DNA of 64,000 nt from Curtobacterium sp. 458 (GCF_030406605.1 NZ_CP129104.1:1690552-1754551), one strand, 5' to 3'; positions 17,324-26,089 are shown, counted from the stretch's first letter. Numbers and translations are program-made. Notes: generated by a model from the letters alone, not told the origin.

Positions 17324-17363
17324 GACGGGAGGCGCGGGGCGGGGCCGACCCGCGCCTCCCGTC
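17324..17363. terminator. Hairpin terminator after the DHA2 exporter
   Basis: Perfect 15-bp arms GACGGGAGGCGCGGG (17324-17338) and CCCGCGCCTCCCGTC (17349-17363), 10-nt loop, 2 bp beyond the stop codon of the minus-strand exporter gene and upstream of ohrR. Confidence 0.8.
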
Positions 17364-17365
17364 CG

Positions 17366-19018
17366 TCAGTCGGTCGCGACGGCGGTCGCGGATGCGTCGT
17401 CCGGCGCGGTCACGTCCGCGTCCTCGGGGCGACTCCGCAAGCGCAGCGTCGCGGCGAGACCGAGCACGAGGAAGCCCGCAGCGGACCACGCCGCCGCGCG
17501 GGTTCCGTCGCTGAAGGCCTCCGCTGCGGCGTCCGCGGCCGACGGGTCCTGCTCGCGGAGTCCGGCGATCGCCCCGCCGGAGGACGTCACGACCGCGTCG
17601 GCCACCTGTGAGGCGGTCGCGGACGGTGTACCGGCGTCCTCCAGTCGGTGTTCGAGCAGCGTGTTCGTCGAGGTGAAGAGGACGGTGCCGAGCACCGCGA
17701 TGCCGAGCGCGGACCCGATCTGCCGCGCCGTGCTCTGTGCGCCGGAGGCCTCACCGCTCCGCTCGACCGGGACGTCCTGGAGCACGACGCCGGTGAGCTG
17801 CGCGGTGGCGAGGCCGACGCCGAAGCCGTACACGAACAGGCACGGCACGATCGCCCACCACGGGGTCGACGACGACACGACGAACCCGACCGCGGCGACG
17901 CCGACGATCTCCGCGCCGATGCCGAGCCGGACGATCCGGAGGGCGCCGATGCGCTGTCCGGCCGTGGCGGCGAACCCGCTCGCCACGAAGGACCCGACGG
18001 CGAGGGCGAGCAGCACGAACCCGGTCTGGAGTGCCGAGTAGCCGAGCACGTTCTGCAGCCACAGCGGGAGCGACAGGATGATGCCGAACTCGCCGAGCGA
18101 CACGATGAGCGCCGCGATCGAGCCGCCGCGGAACGACGCGATGCCGAACAGGTCGAGGGCGATGAGTGTCGAGCGGCCGCTCCGCTGCCGTCGCAGCGTC
18201 CAGAGCACGAACAGCACGCCGGCGACCACGGTGAGGCCGAACGCGTACGGGATGGGGGAGAGCGGGCCGGGCCACGACCAGTCGCCGATCCGGAGCCGCT
18301 CGGCGTTCGTCCACCACCCGTAGGTCCGCCCCTCGATGAGTCCGAACACGAGCGACGCGCTCGTGAGCACGCTGAGCACCGCCCCGACGACGTCGATCCG
18401 GCCGGCGTGCACGGCGTCGCGGGACTCGCGGACGAAGAGGAACGCGCAGACGACGATCGCGACGCCGAGCGGGATGTTGATGCCGAACGCCCAGCGCCAC
18501 GAGAACGCGGTCGTGAGCCACCCGCCGAGCAGCGGCCCGACGGCGACCATGCCACCGATCGTCGACCCCCAGACGGCGAACGCGATGCCGCGCTCGCGGC
18601 CGGTGAAGTTCGCGTTGACGAGCGACAGCGTCGTCGGGAGGACCATCGCGCCTCCGACGCCCTGGACGATGCGGGCGAGCACGAGCAGCTCCCCGCTCGG
18701 TGCCAGCGCGGCGAGCACCGACGCCGCCGCGAACACCGCGACGCCGGTCACCATGAGGAGCCGTCGCCCGAGGCGGTCGGCGAGCGAGCCGAACACGAGC
18801 AGCAGCGCCGCGAACACCAGGGTGTAGCTCTCCTGCACCCACTGCACCGCGGTCGAGCCGATGTCCAGGTCGCGGACGATGCTCGGGATCGCGACGTTGA
18901 CGATGGTCGAGTCCACGATGATCAGCGACACGGCGATGCTGATCACGACGAGGCCGGCCCAGCGCCGGCGGTCGATCGCGGCCGGGTCCTCGACGGCGCG
19001 GGGGTGTGGGGTGCTCAT
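17366..19018 (-). CDS. DHA2 family multidrug efflux MFS transporter
   Basis: A 550-residue, 14-helix drug:H+ antiporter of the DHA2 (EmrB/QacA) family. Typical motifs are LIIVDSTIVNVAIPSI in helix 1, the SLADRLGRR loop after helix 2, ARIVQGVGGAMVLP in helix 4, and the antiporter motif C region GPLLGGWLTTAFSWRWAF split over helix 5. It probably exports hydrophobic drugs or antiseptics. It is transcribed alone; a near-perfect palindrome 16-35 bp before its start is a likely operator, though no regulator gene is adjacent. Confidence 0.9.
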   Translation of the reverse strand: MSTPHPRAVEDPAAIDRRRWAGLVVISIAVSLIIVDSTIVNVAIPSIVRDLDIGSTAVQWVQESYTLVFAALLLVFGSLADRLGRRLLMVTGVAVFAAASVLAALAPSGELLVLARIVQGVGGAMVLPTTLSLVNANFTGRERGIAFAVWGSTIGGMVAVGPLLGGWLTTAFSWRWAFGINIPLGVAIVVCAFLFVRESRDAVHAGRIDVVGAVLSVLTSASLVFGLIEGRTYGWWTNAERLRIGDWSWPGPLSPIPYAFGLTVVAGVLFVLWTLRRQRSGRSTLIALDLFGIASFRGGSIAALIVSLGEFGIILSLPLWLQNVLGYSALQTGFVLLALAVGSFVASGFAATAGQRIGALRIVRLGIGAEIVGVAAVGFVVSSSTPWWAIVPCLFVYGFGVGLATAQLTGVVLQDVPVERSGEASGAQSTARQIGSALGIAVLGTVLFTSTNTLLEHRLEDAGTPSATASQVADAVVTSSGGAIAGLREQDPSAADAAAEAFSDGTRAAAWSAAGFLVLGLAATLRLRSRPEDADVTAPDDASATAVATD

Positions 19019-19033
19019 GCGGTGCCTCCTGGG

Positions 19034-19053
19034 ATCGTCAGCATGCTGATGAT
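19034..19053. promoter_or_regulatory. Palindromic operator between the exporter and mevalonate operon
   Basis: TCAGCATGCTGA (19038-19049) is a perfect 12-bp palindrome extended by ATC/GAT arms to a 20-bp site with one mismatch pair. It sits 16-35 bp before the exporter start, where a TetR- or MarR-type repressor would act. Confidence 0.6.
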
Positions 19054-19140
19054 CACCGTACGCCGCCTGCCACGCCCGCGTGGAGGTCGCTCACCGACGG
19101 GGTACGGCCGGCGTCGAGCACGCGCATGGGCACGGACGGT

Positions 19141-19146
19141 TAGGCT
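19141..19146 (+). promoter_or_regulatory. Probable -10 element of the mevalonate operon
   Basis: TAGGCT lies 13 nt before the mevalonate kinase ATG, predicting a leader of only about 6 nt. No clear -35 box or ribosome site was seen. Confidence 0.55.
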
Positions 19147-19159
19147 GACGTGACCCACG

Positions 19160-20188
19160 ATGACCAGCAACCACCTCGACCACACCGCGGCCCCCGCCGC
19201 CGGCGACACCCGCCGCACGGGACGCGCCGCCTCCCACGGCAAGACGATCCTCATCGGGGAGCACGCCGTGGTCCACGGCGCACCCGCACTCGTGTTGCCG
19301 GTCCTCGACGCGGTCGTGGTCGCGACGGTCACCCCGGTCGAGCCCGACCCCGCGCGCGTCGACCGCGGCCCCGACACGGACCCCGCGACCGGCCACCTGC
19401 TGGAGTCCGCGGTGCACACCGGCCCCCTCGACACCGCGCCCGCGGCCGTCCTGCCGACCGTCACCGCGGTGACCGCGACGCTGCGCCACTTCGGCGTGAC
19501 CGACCGCCGGTTCCACGTCCGCGTCGACAGCGATGTCCCGACCGCCCGGGGGATGGGGTCGAGTGCCGCGGTCGCCGCCGCCGTCACCGCCGCCGTGGCC
19601 GACGCCCTCGGTGAGACCCTCGACGCCGACGCCCACCACGAGCTGATCCAGGAGTGCGAGCGCATCGCCCACGGGCGCCCGTCCGGACTCGACGCGCGCG
19701 GGGTCGTCGCGGACGCCCCCGTCTGGTTCGAGGGCGGTCGTGTCGAACCCGTCGCCCTCGGTGCCCGGTGCACCTTCGTCGTCGCGGACACCGGCGTCCC
19801 CGGACACACGCGCGAAGCGGTCGCGTCCGTCCGGGACCGTCTCGAGCGCGACCCGGTCGCGGTCCGAGCGACGGTCGATGCGATCGGCGAGCTCGCCCGC
19901 GCTGCCCGGACCGCCCTGGAGCGCGGGGACGCCCAGGCGCTCGGTGCGAGCATGGACGCCGCGCACGGGCTGCTCGCCGACCTCGACGTCTCGAGCACCG
20001 ACCTCGACCGGCTCGTCACCGCGGCACGTGGGGCCGGTGCCCTCGGCGCGAAGCTCACGGGCGGCGGCCGCGGGGGCTGCGTCCTCGCCCTCGCCACCGA
20101 CGACGACCACGCTGACCGCATCGCGGCAGCCCTGCGCGGCGCAGGTGCCGCAGCCACCTGGACCACCACGATCGGAGACCGCGCATGA
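19160..20188 (+). CDS. mvk: Mevalonate kinase
   Basis: A 342-residue GHMP kinase that phosphorylates mevalonate to 5-phosphomevalonate. GHMP motifs: GKTILIGEHAVVHGAPA (27-43), the glycine/serine ATP loop PTARGMGSSAAVAAAV, and the C-terminal KLTGGGRGGCVLAL. The GEHAVVHG segment is characteristic of mevalonate kinase. It is the first gene of the operon; its stop overlaps the decarboxylase start (ATGA). The start has a TAGGCT hexamer 13 nt upstream. Confidence 0.92.
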   Translation: MTSNHLDHTAAPAAGDTRRTGRAASHGKTILIGEHAVVHGAPALVLPVLDAVVVATVTPVEPDPARVDRGPDTDPATGHLLESAVHTGPLDTAPAAVLPTVTAVTATLRHFGVTDRRFHVRVDSDVPTARGMGSSAAVAAAVTAAVADALGETLDADAHHELIQECERIAHGRPSGLDARGVVADAPVWFEGGRVEPVALGARCTFVVADTGVPGHTREAVASVRDRLERDPVAVRATVDAIGELARAARTALERGDAQALGASMDAAHGLLADLDVSSTDLDRLVTAARGAGALGAKLTGGGRGGCVLALATDDDHADRIAAALRGAGAAATWTTTIGDRA

Positions 20189-21204
20189 CCACCGCAACGG
20201 CCGTGGCGCACCCCAACATCGCCCTCGTCAAGTACTGGGGCAAGGCGGACGCGACCCTCGCGCTGCCGGCGACCGGCAGCGTCTCGATGGGGCTCGACGT
20301 GTTCCCGACGACCACCACGGTCACGGTCGGCGGGACGGCGGACGACACCCTGACGCTGAACGGCGCCGTCACGACCGACGGTGCGCTGGTGCGGGTCACG
20401 CAGTTCCTCGACCTCGTGCGCACGCTCGCCGGGTCGACCGAGCACGCCTCGGTCGTCAGCGAGAACACCGTCCCGACCGGTGCCGGCCTCGCGTCGAGCG
20501 CTTCGGGGTTCGCCGCCCTCGCGACCGCCGCCGCTGCCGCGTACGGGCTGGACCTGTCCGAGCGTGACCTGTCCCGGCTCGCCCGCCGGGGTTCCGGGTC
20601 GGCCACGCGGTCGATCCCGGGAGGCGTCGCGGTCTGGCACGCCGGTGACGACCAGGGTTCGTACGCCGAGACCGTCCCCGCCCCGCCGATGGCCATGGTC
20701 GTGGTGACGATCGACGCCGGTCCGAAGCCGATCGGCTCCCGCGAGGCCATGCGCCGCACCATCGCGACGTCGCCGTTCTACCCGGCCTGGGTGACCTCGA
20801 CGACGGAGACCGTCACCGAGGTGCTCGCGGCCTGCGCCGCCGGGGACTTCCCCCGCATCGGCGAGCTCACCGAGAGCAACGCCCTCCGCATGCACGCCAC
20901 GATCGAGGGAGCCTTCCCCCCGATCCGCTACCTGACCGCTCGGAGCGTCGCCGTGTTCGACGCGGTCGCCGAGCTCCGCGCCGCCGGACTGCAGGCGTAC
21001 GCCACCGCCGACGCGGGCCCGAACGTGGTCGTGCTCACCACACCACGGGACCGGTCCGCCGTCGCCACCGCCCTCGCCGGGCACGGGGACGTCATCGAGT
21101 CCGGCACCGGACCAGGCGCGCACCTCGTCCGCTCCGAAGGAACCGCGACGACCGGAGAGGCACCCGCCCCGGCCGTCGTCCGACCGGAGGAGTCCGCCGA
21201 GTGA
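20185..21204 (+). CDS. mvaD: Diphosphomevalonate decarboxylase
   Basis: A 339-residue GHMP-family enzyme converting mevalonate diphosphate to isopentenyl diphosphate with ATP. Signatures are NIALVKYWGK (11-20), which is diagnostic for MvaD, and the ATP loop PTGAGLASSASGFAALA. TADAGPNVVVL near the C-terminus carries the conserved Asp/Gly/Pro segment. It overlaps its neighbours on both sides by 4 nt, showing translational coupling in the mevalonate operon. Confidence 0.95.
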   Translation: MTTATAVAHPNIALVKYWGKADATLALPATGSVSMGLDVFPTTTTVTVGGTADDTLTLNGAVTTDGALVRVTQFLDLVRTLAGSTEHASVVSENTVPTGAGLASSASGFAALATAAAAAYGLDLSERDLSRLARRGSGSATRSIPGGVAVWHAGDDQGSYAETVPAPPMAMVVVTIDAGPKPIGSREAMRRTIATSPFYPAWVTSTTETVTEVLAACAAGDFPRIGELTESNALRMHATIEGAFPPIRYLTARSVAVFDAVAELRAAGLQAYATADAGPNVVVLTTPRDRSAVATALAGHGDVIESGTGPGAHLVRSEGTATTGEAPAPAVVRPEESAE

Positions 21205-22301
21205 TCGAGTTCCGCGCCCACGGCAAGCTGTTCGTCGCCGGGGAGTACGCCGTCGTCGAGCCCGGGCAGCCGTCCGTGCTCATCGCGCTCGACCGCGCCA
21301 TCACCGCCCGGGTCAGCGAGGGCCACGGGTCCGGCAGCGTGCACTCGGAAGAGTACGGCCACCTGCCGCTGACGTGGACCCGTGCCGAGGACGGCCTCGC
21401 GCTCGACCGGGAGCACCACCCGTACGACTACGTGATGGCGACGATCGACCTCGTCGAGAAGCTCCGCGCCGAGCGGGGGATCGCGCCGCGGTTCCACGAC
21501 CTCCGGATCCAGAGCCAGCTCGACGACGCGAGCGGCCGGAAGTTCGGGCTCGGTTCGTCCGCCGCGGTCACCGTCGCGACCGTGGGTGCCCTCGACCGTT
21601 TCTACGGCCTCGGTCTGACGCAGCGCGACCGGTTCCGCGTGGCGCTGCTGGCGACGATCCGGGTGAACCCCCGGGCCTCCGGCGGTGACCTCGCCGCGAG
21701 CACCTTCGGTGGGTGGCTCCGCTACAGTGCCCCGGACCGCGAACTGCTCGCCGCGATGCTGCAGCCCGCTCCCGACCGCGGCGACGGCAGCGTCTCGGGC
21801 ATCCTCGACGACGCCGACGCCTGGACCGGCTTCGACGTGCAGCGTCTGCCGGCGCCGACCGACCTCCGCCTCCTCGTCGGCTGGACCGGTTCGCCCGCGT
21901 CGACCATGAAGCTCGTCAGCGTCGTGCGCGAGCACCGCGACGGCGGGTACCAGGCGTTCCTCGACGAGAGCCGGGCCTGCGTCGACGACCTGACCACGGG
22001 CCTCCAGTCCGGCGACGCCGAGCGGACGCTCGACGCGCTCCGACGCGCCCGCGTCCTGCTCCAGCGCCTCGGCGCGTCCGTCGGGTCGCAGATCGAGACC
22101 GAACGGCTCGCCACCCTGTGTGACGTCGTCGAGCAGGCCGGCGGGGCGGCGAAACCGTCCGGAGCCGGCGGCGGCGACTGCGGCATCGCGCTCGTCCCGG
22201 CGGACACCGACCTCACCGCCATCCACCGCGCCTGGGAGGCGCACGACATCAGGCACCTCAGCGTCGCGGTGCAGGCGCCCGAAGGAGACCTCGATGACTG
22301 A
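21201..22301 (+). CDS. mvaK2: Phosphomevalonate kinase
   Basis: A 366-residue GHMP kinase phosphorylating 5-phosphomevalonate to the diphosphate. Motifs: GKLFVAGEYAVVEPGQ (8-23; the GEYAV form marks phosphomevalonate kinase versus GEHAV in mevalonate kinase), KFGLGSSAAVTVATVGAL, and KPSGAGGGDCGIAL near the end. The GTG start overlaps the mvaD stop. Its stop lies 8 nt inside the HMG-CoA reductase gene. Confidence 0.93.
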   Translation: MIEFRAHGKLFVAGEYAVVEPGQPSVLIALDRAITARVSEGHGSGSVHSEEYGHLPLTWTRAEDGLALDREHHPYDYVMATIDLVEKLRAERGIAPRFHDLRIQSQLDDASGRKFGLGSSAAVTVATVGALDRFYGLGLTQRDRFRVALLATIRVNPRASGGDLAASTFGGWLRYSAPDRELLAAMLQPAPDRGDGSVSGILDDADAWTGFDVQRLPAPTDLRLLVGWTGSPASTMKLVSVVREHRDGGYQAFLDESRACVDDLTTGLQSGDAERTLDALRRARVLLQRLGASVGSQIETERLATLCDVVEQAGGAAKPSGAGGGDCGIALVPADTDLTAIHRAWEAHDIRHLSVAVQAPEGDLDD

Positions 22302-23358
22302 CCCGACCACCACCCCGATCCCGACCAAGTGGGTCGGGCCGATCCGCGTCTCCGGGAACGCGGTCGAGGGTGAGCACGAGGTCCCGCTCGCCACCTACGA
22401 GTCGCCGCTGTGGCCGTCCGTCGGCCGCGGGGCGCGCATCTCGCGCTTAGTCGAGGGCGGCATCGTCGCGACCGTCGTCGACGAACGCATGACGCGGTCC
22501 GTCGTCGTGCGTGCCGACAGCGCGGCTGCGGCCCACGTCGCGGCCGGTCGCATCCTCGCGCGGCAGGACGAGCTCGAGGCACTCGTGACGGGGCAGAGCC
22601 GGTTCGCGAAGCTCATCGAGGTGCACCCCGAGATCGTCGGCGACCTGCTGTTCCTCCGCTTCGCGTTCACCACGGGGGACGCCTCGGGCCACAACATGGT
22701 CACGCAGGCGGCCGACAAGCTGCTGCCCGCGATCCTGTCGTGGGAGCCGGGCCTGCGGTACGTCAGCATCTCGGGCAACTTCTGCACCGACAAGAAGGCC
22801 ACCGCGGTGAACGGCATCCGTGGTCGCGGCCGCAACACCATCGCCGAGATCGTCATCCCGGGGGAGGTCGTCGCGAAGCGTCTGCGCTCCACCCCCGAGC
22901 GGATCGCCGAGTTGAACGTCGCGAAGAACCTCGTGGGCTCCACGATCGCCGGCGCCCTGCGCTCCGCGAACGCCCACTACGCCAACATGCTCCTCGGGTT
23001 CTACCTCGCCACCGGCCAGGACGCGGCGAACATCGTCGAGGGGTCCCAGGGCATCACGTCCGCGGAGGTCCGCGGCGACGACCTGTACTTCGCGACCTCG
23101 CTGCCGCACCTCATCGTCGGCACGGTCGGCAACGGCAAGGGCGGAGACCTGCCCGTCGTCGAGGACGCCCTCGTGCGGCTCGGCTGCCGCGAGGAGCGCG
23201 CACCCGGGGAGAACGCCCGCCGCCTGGCCGCCCTGTGCGCGGCGACCGTGCTGTGCGGGGAGCTGTCGCTCCTCGCGGCGCAGACGAACCCGGGAGAACT
23301 CATGGCAGCGCACGTCGCGATGGAACGACGCGGCGCGGCAGCAGGAGGTGCAGCATGA
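22294..23358 (+). CDS. mvaA: Hydroxymethylglutaryl-CoA reductase
   Basis: A 354-residue soluble HMG-CoA reductase catalytic domain that makes mevalonate from HMG-CoA. Visible signatures: FAFTTGDASGHNMVTQAAD (the cofactor-binding loop; usual forms read GDAMGMNM or DAMGANM), GNFCTDKKATAVNGI with the catalytic Lys pair, and QGITSAEV. There is no membrane anchor, as expected for a bacterial enzyme. GAAGGAGACCTCG precedes the ATG, and it overlaps both neighbours. Cofactor preference is not readable from sequence. Confidence 0.93.
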   Translation: MTDPTTTPIPTKWVGPIRVSGNAVEGEHEVPLATYESPLWPSVGRGARISRLVEGGIVATVVDERMTRSVVVRADSAAAAHVAAGRILARQDELEALVTGQSRFAKLIEVHPEIVGDLLFLRFAFTTGDASGHNMVTQAADKLLPAILSWEPGLRYVSISGNFCTDKKATAVNGIRGRGRNTIAEIVIPGEVVAKRLRSTPERIAELNVAKNLVGSTIAGALRSANAHYANMLLGFYLATGQDAANIVEGSQGITSAEVRGDDLYFATSLPHLIVGTVGNGKGGDLPVVEDALVRLGCREERAPGENARRLAALCAATVLCGELSLLAAQTNPGELMAAHVAMERRGAAAGGAA

Positions 23359-24515
23359 CCGCCATCGGCATCCACGACATCGCGATCGCGACCGGCCACC
23401 ACGTGCTGGAGCTCGACGACCTCGCCGAGCGGCTCGGCGTCGACCCGGCGAAGTACCACGTCGGCATCGGGCAGGACGCCTTCAGCGTGCCCGCGCCGGA
23501 CGAGGACATCGTGACGATGGGAGCGGCGGCGGCGAAGGAGATCATCGACCGCCACGGCGTCGAGGGCATCCGGACCGTGCTGTTCGCCACCGAGTCCGGC
23601 GTCGACCAGTCGAAGGCCGCCGGCGTGTTCGTGCACGGCCTCCTCGGGCTGCCGCAGTCCGTCCGGGTCGTCGAGCTGAAGCAGGCCTGCTACGGCGGGA
23701 CGGCCGCCGTGCAGCTCGCCCTCGGGATCGTCGCGCGGGCGCCGCACGAGCGGGTGCTCGTCATCGCCGCCGACGTCGCACGGTACGACGTCGACACGGC
23801 GGCCGAGCCCACCCAGGGTGCCGGTGCCGCGGCGGTGCTCGTCACCGCCGACCCCGACCTCATCGAGATCGAACCGGCTGCGGGTGTCTTCACCGCCGAC
23901 GTCGACGACTTCTGGCGGCCGAACGACCGCTCCACCGCGCTCGTCGACGGTCGCCTGTCGGTCACCGCCTACGTCGACGCGTTCGTCGGGGCCTGGGACG
24001 ACCTCGTGGCGCAGGGTGGACCCGGCTACGAGGACATCACGCGCTGGGTGCACCACCAGCCGTTCACGAAGATGGCGATCAAGGCGCACCGGAAGCTCGC
24101 GCAGCACGTCGGGCAGCCGTTCGACGACGCCGAGCTCGCGATCGGCTTCACGTACAACAAGCAGACCGGCAACACGTACACGGCGTCGATCTGGATCGCC
24201 CTCGCGGCGCTGCTCGACCTCGACGACGACCTCGACGGGCAGCGGATCGCGATGTTCAGCTACGGCTCGGGCAGCGTCGGCGAACTCCTGACCGGCATCG
24301 TCCGGCCCGGGTACCGCTCGCACCGCCGGGAGGGCCGCGTCCGGTCGATGCTCGACGCCCGCGTCCCGCTGACGGTCGACGCGTACCGGGAGCTCCACGC
24401 CGCGGGTGCCGCGACGAGTGAGGACACCGAGCGGCCGCGGGTCACGAGCGGGCCGTACCGGTTCGCCGGGGTCCGTGGCGGTGCCCGCCGCTACGAGGCG
24501 ACGACGCAGGACTGA
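23355..24515 (+). CDS. mvaS: Hydroxymethylglutaryl-CoA synthase
   Basis: A 386-residue thiolase-superfamily enzyme condensing acetyl-CoA with acetoacetyl-CoA. The catalytic residues align with known bacterial enzymes: general base Glu80 in FATESGVDQSK, nucleophile Cys112 in LKQACYGGTAA, and the His of VHHQPFTKMAIKAH. Length is normal. It is the last gene of the mevalonate operon; two stem-loops follow. No acetoacetyl-CoA thiolase is in this operon. Confidence 0.95.
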   Translation: MTAIGIHDIAIATGHHVLELDDLAERLGVDPAKYHVGIGQDAFSVPAPDEDIVTMGAAAAKEIIDRHGVEGIRTVLFATESGVDQSKAAGVFVHGLLGLPQSVRVVELKQACYGGTAAVQLALGIVARAPHERVLVIAADVARYDVDTAAEPTQGAGAAAVLVTADPDLIEIEPAAGVFTADVDDFWRPNDRSTALVDGRLSVTAYVDAFVGAWDDLVAQGGPGYEDITRWVHHQPFTKMAIKAHRKLAQHVGQPFDDAELAIGFTYNKQTGNTYTASIWIALAALLDLDDDLDGQRIAMFSYGSGSVGELLTGIVRPGYRSHRREGRVRSMLDARVPLTVDAYRELHAAGAATSEDTERPRVTSGPYRFAGVRGGARRYEATTQD

Positions 24516-24523
24516 CGCGCTTA

Positions 24524-24576
24524 CGCGAAAGCGACAGGGTGCGGCCGTCCTGCCAGCCGGATCTGTCGCTCTCGCG
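24524..24576. terminator. Stem-loop after the mevalonate operon (CTGTCGCTTTCGCG repeat)
   Basis: CGCGAAAGCGACAG (24524-24537) and CTGTCGCTCTCGCG (24563-24576) form a 14-bp stem with one mismatch and a 25-nt loop, starting 8 bp past the mvaS stop. The arm sequence recurs at 26.15 and 26.19 kb. Confidence 0.55.
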
Positions 24577-24597
24577 GCGCCCCGCACCCGGCGCGAT

Positions 24598-24655
24598 CCG
24601 GTGACGGCCGGGAGGCCCGTGGCGGCGCCGCCACGGGCCTCCCGGCCGTCACCGG
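24598..24655. terminator. 58-bp perfect palindrome between convergent operons
   Basis: Two 29-bp arms (24598-24626, 24627-24655) are perfectly complementary with no loop; the core is GCCGGGAGGCCCGTGGCGGC and its complement. It separates the mevalonate operon from the convergent AHSA1 gene and probably terminates both. It belongs to the GGAGGC hairpin family of this window. Confidence 0.8.
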
Positions 24656-24676
24656 GTCACGCCGTGACGCGACCGG

Positions 24677-25660
24677 TCACGCCGTCGCGAGCACCTCGCG
24701 CTCCAGACGCTGGTAGCTCGCCTCCATGCCGTCGGTCATGCCGGTCGCGAGGATCGCGTCCCGCTGCTCGACGCTCGGGTAGGTGACGAGCAGGGTCAGG
24801 AGCGTCGCGCCGTCCACCTCGTCGAGCGTGAGGTCGTTCGTGTTCGGCGGGTACGGAGCCCCGGTCATCGCCTCGGTGCTGACCAGACGGTGCTCGGGCT
24901 GGACGAGGGTGTTCTCACCCTCGAAACCGAACGGCTCGCCCTCGGTGTCCCCGACGGGCGCCCAGGCCTGCCGGTACCGTCCGCCCGGCCGGAGGTCGTT
25001 CTCGCAGACCGTCATCTCCCAGCCGTCCGGGCCGAGCAGCCACCGGCGCACGAGCTCCGGCTCGGTGTGCGCGCGCCAGAGCACGTGTCGCGGGGCCTCG
25101 AACGCGCGGGTGAAGCGGACGTGGGTGTCGTCGAGGACCTCGGTGACGACGCCCTTCCCGAGCGCGTACTCCCGGAGGTCCGCGAGCACCCGGTCGAGCT
25201 GCCCGAACGCCTCGGTGTAGCCCTGCTCCATGCCCATCGCGAGGAGGGTCTCGAGGGCTCCGGCGTCCGGGAACGTCGTGGTGATCCGCACGCGGGAGCC
25301 GGTGTCGGTCGACTCGAAGTCCAGGACACTCGTGCTCGTCGGCTGCGTGGGGTCGACCTCACCGTCCTCGGTGGCGAACAGGTCGTCGAACGTCAGACGG
25401 ACCGGTTCCTCCACGGTGTGCACGAGCCACACGGACCGGTAGGTCTCGCCGTCCGGACCGGTCATGTCGTAGCGGGCGCGGCCGCCGGGACGGAGGTCGA
25501 ACTCCGAGAACGTGGCGGGGAAGCTCGGCGGGCCCCAGAACCGTTCGAGCTGCCGGGGGTCGGTGAACGCTCCCCAGAGTCGTTCGACCGGGACGGGGAA
25601 GTCCGCGACGAGCGTGGTCGTCAGGGCTTCCGGGTCGGTGTGGACGCTGGTCACGGGCAT
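24677..25660 (-). CDS. Tandem AHSA1/SRPBCC-domain protein
   Basis: A 327-residue protein made of two Bet v1-like (SRPBCC, AHSA1 type) domains. Domain 1 (about 12-160) has VPVERLWGAFTDPRQLERFWG and FDLRPGGRARYDM; domain 2 (about 170-325) repeats the pattern with EAPRHVLWRAHTEPELVRRW and NDLRPGGRYRQAW. Single-domain relatives bind hydrophobic ligands and are often paired with ArsR regulators, as here. GACGAGGAG precedes the ATG. No enzymatic function can be assigned. Confidence 0.85.
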   Translation of the reverse strand: MPVTSVHTDPEALTTTLVADFPVPVERLWGAFTDPRQLERFWGPPSFPATFSEFDLRPGGRARYDMTGPDGETYRSVWLVHTVEEPVRLTFDDLFATEDGEVDPTQPTSTSVLDFESTDTGSRVRITTTFPDAGALETLLAMGMEQGYTEAFGQLDRVLADLREYALGKGVVTEVLDDTHVRFTRAFEAPRHVLWRAHTEPELVRRWLLGPDGWEMTVCENDLRPGGRYRQAWAPVGDTEGEPFGFEGENTLVQPEHRLVSTEAMTGAPYPPNTNDLTLDEVDGATLLTLLVTYPSVEQRDAILATGMTDGMEASYQRLEREVLATA

Positions 25661-25690
25661 GGTGGCTCCTCGTCGAGTCCGGTGGTCGCA

Positions 25691-25721
<31 letters not shown>

Positions 25722-25744
25722 CTGGTGTTCGTCGTTGCTGTGCG

Positions 25745-26089
25745 TCAGCGCTCGTCGTCGCTCGCCAGCAGGGTGTCGAGTCGGTCGATGCGGCCGTGCC
25801 AGAGCCGGCCGTACTCCTCGAGCAGGCCGCGCACACGGTCGAGCTGCTCGGGGTCGGCGCGCACGATGCGGACGCGCCCGCGGGGTTCCTTGGTCACGAG
25901 TCCTGCTCCCTCGAGGACGGTGACGTGTTTCTGCACGGCGGCGAACGACATGTCGTAGGCCGCTGCGAGGACCGAGACCGTGACACCGTCGGCGAGGGTC
26001 CGCCGCACGATGTCCCGTCTCGTGGCGTCGGCGAGCGCGTGGAACACGCGGTCGACCTCGGCGTCGGTGAGTTCGGGTCGTACAACCAT
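25745..26089 (-). CDS. ArsR family transcriptional regulator
   Basis: A 114-residue winged-helix regulator of the ArsR/HTH_20 type: VFHALADATRRDIVRRTL at about 16-33 and the recognition region VSVLAAAYDMSFAAVQKHVTVLE at about 38-60, split by the turn. There is no metal-binding Cys motif. ArsR proteins of this form usually sit next to AHSA1-domain genes and control them; that gene follows in the same direction. The start codon lies inside a palindrome, suggesting autorepression. Confidence 0.88.
   Translation of the reverse strand: MVVRPELTDAEVDRVFHALADATRRDIVRRTLADGVTVSVLAAAYDMSFAAVQKHVTVLEGAGLVTKEPRGRVRIVRADPEQLDRVRGLLEEYGRLWHGRIDRLDTLLASDDER

Noticed and set aside
17648..19153. A 501-codon plus-strand frame opposite the DHA2 exporter
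   Set aside because: Antisense shadow of a protein with clear 14-helix exporter motifs.
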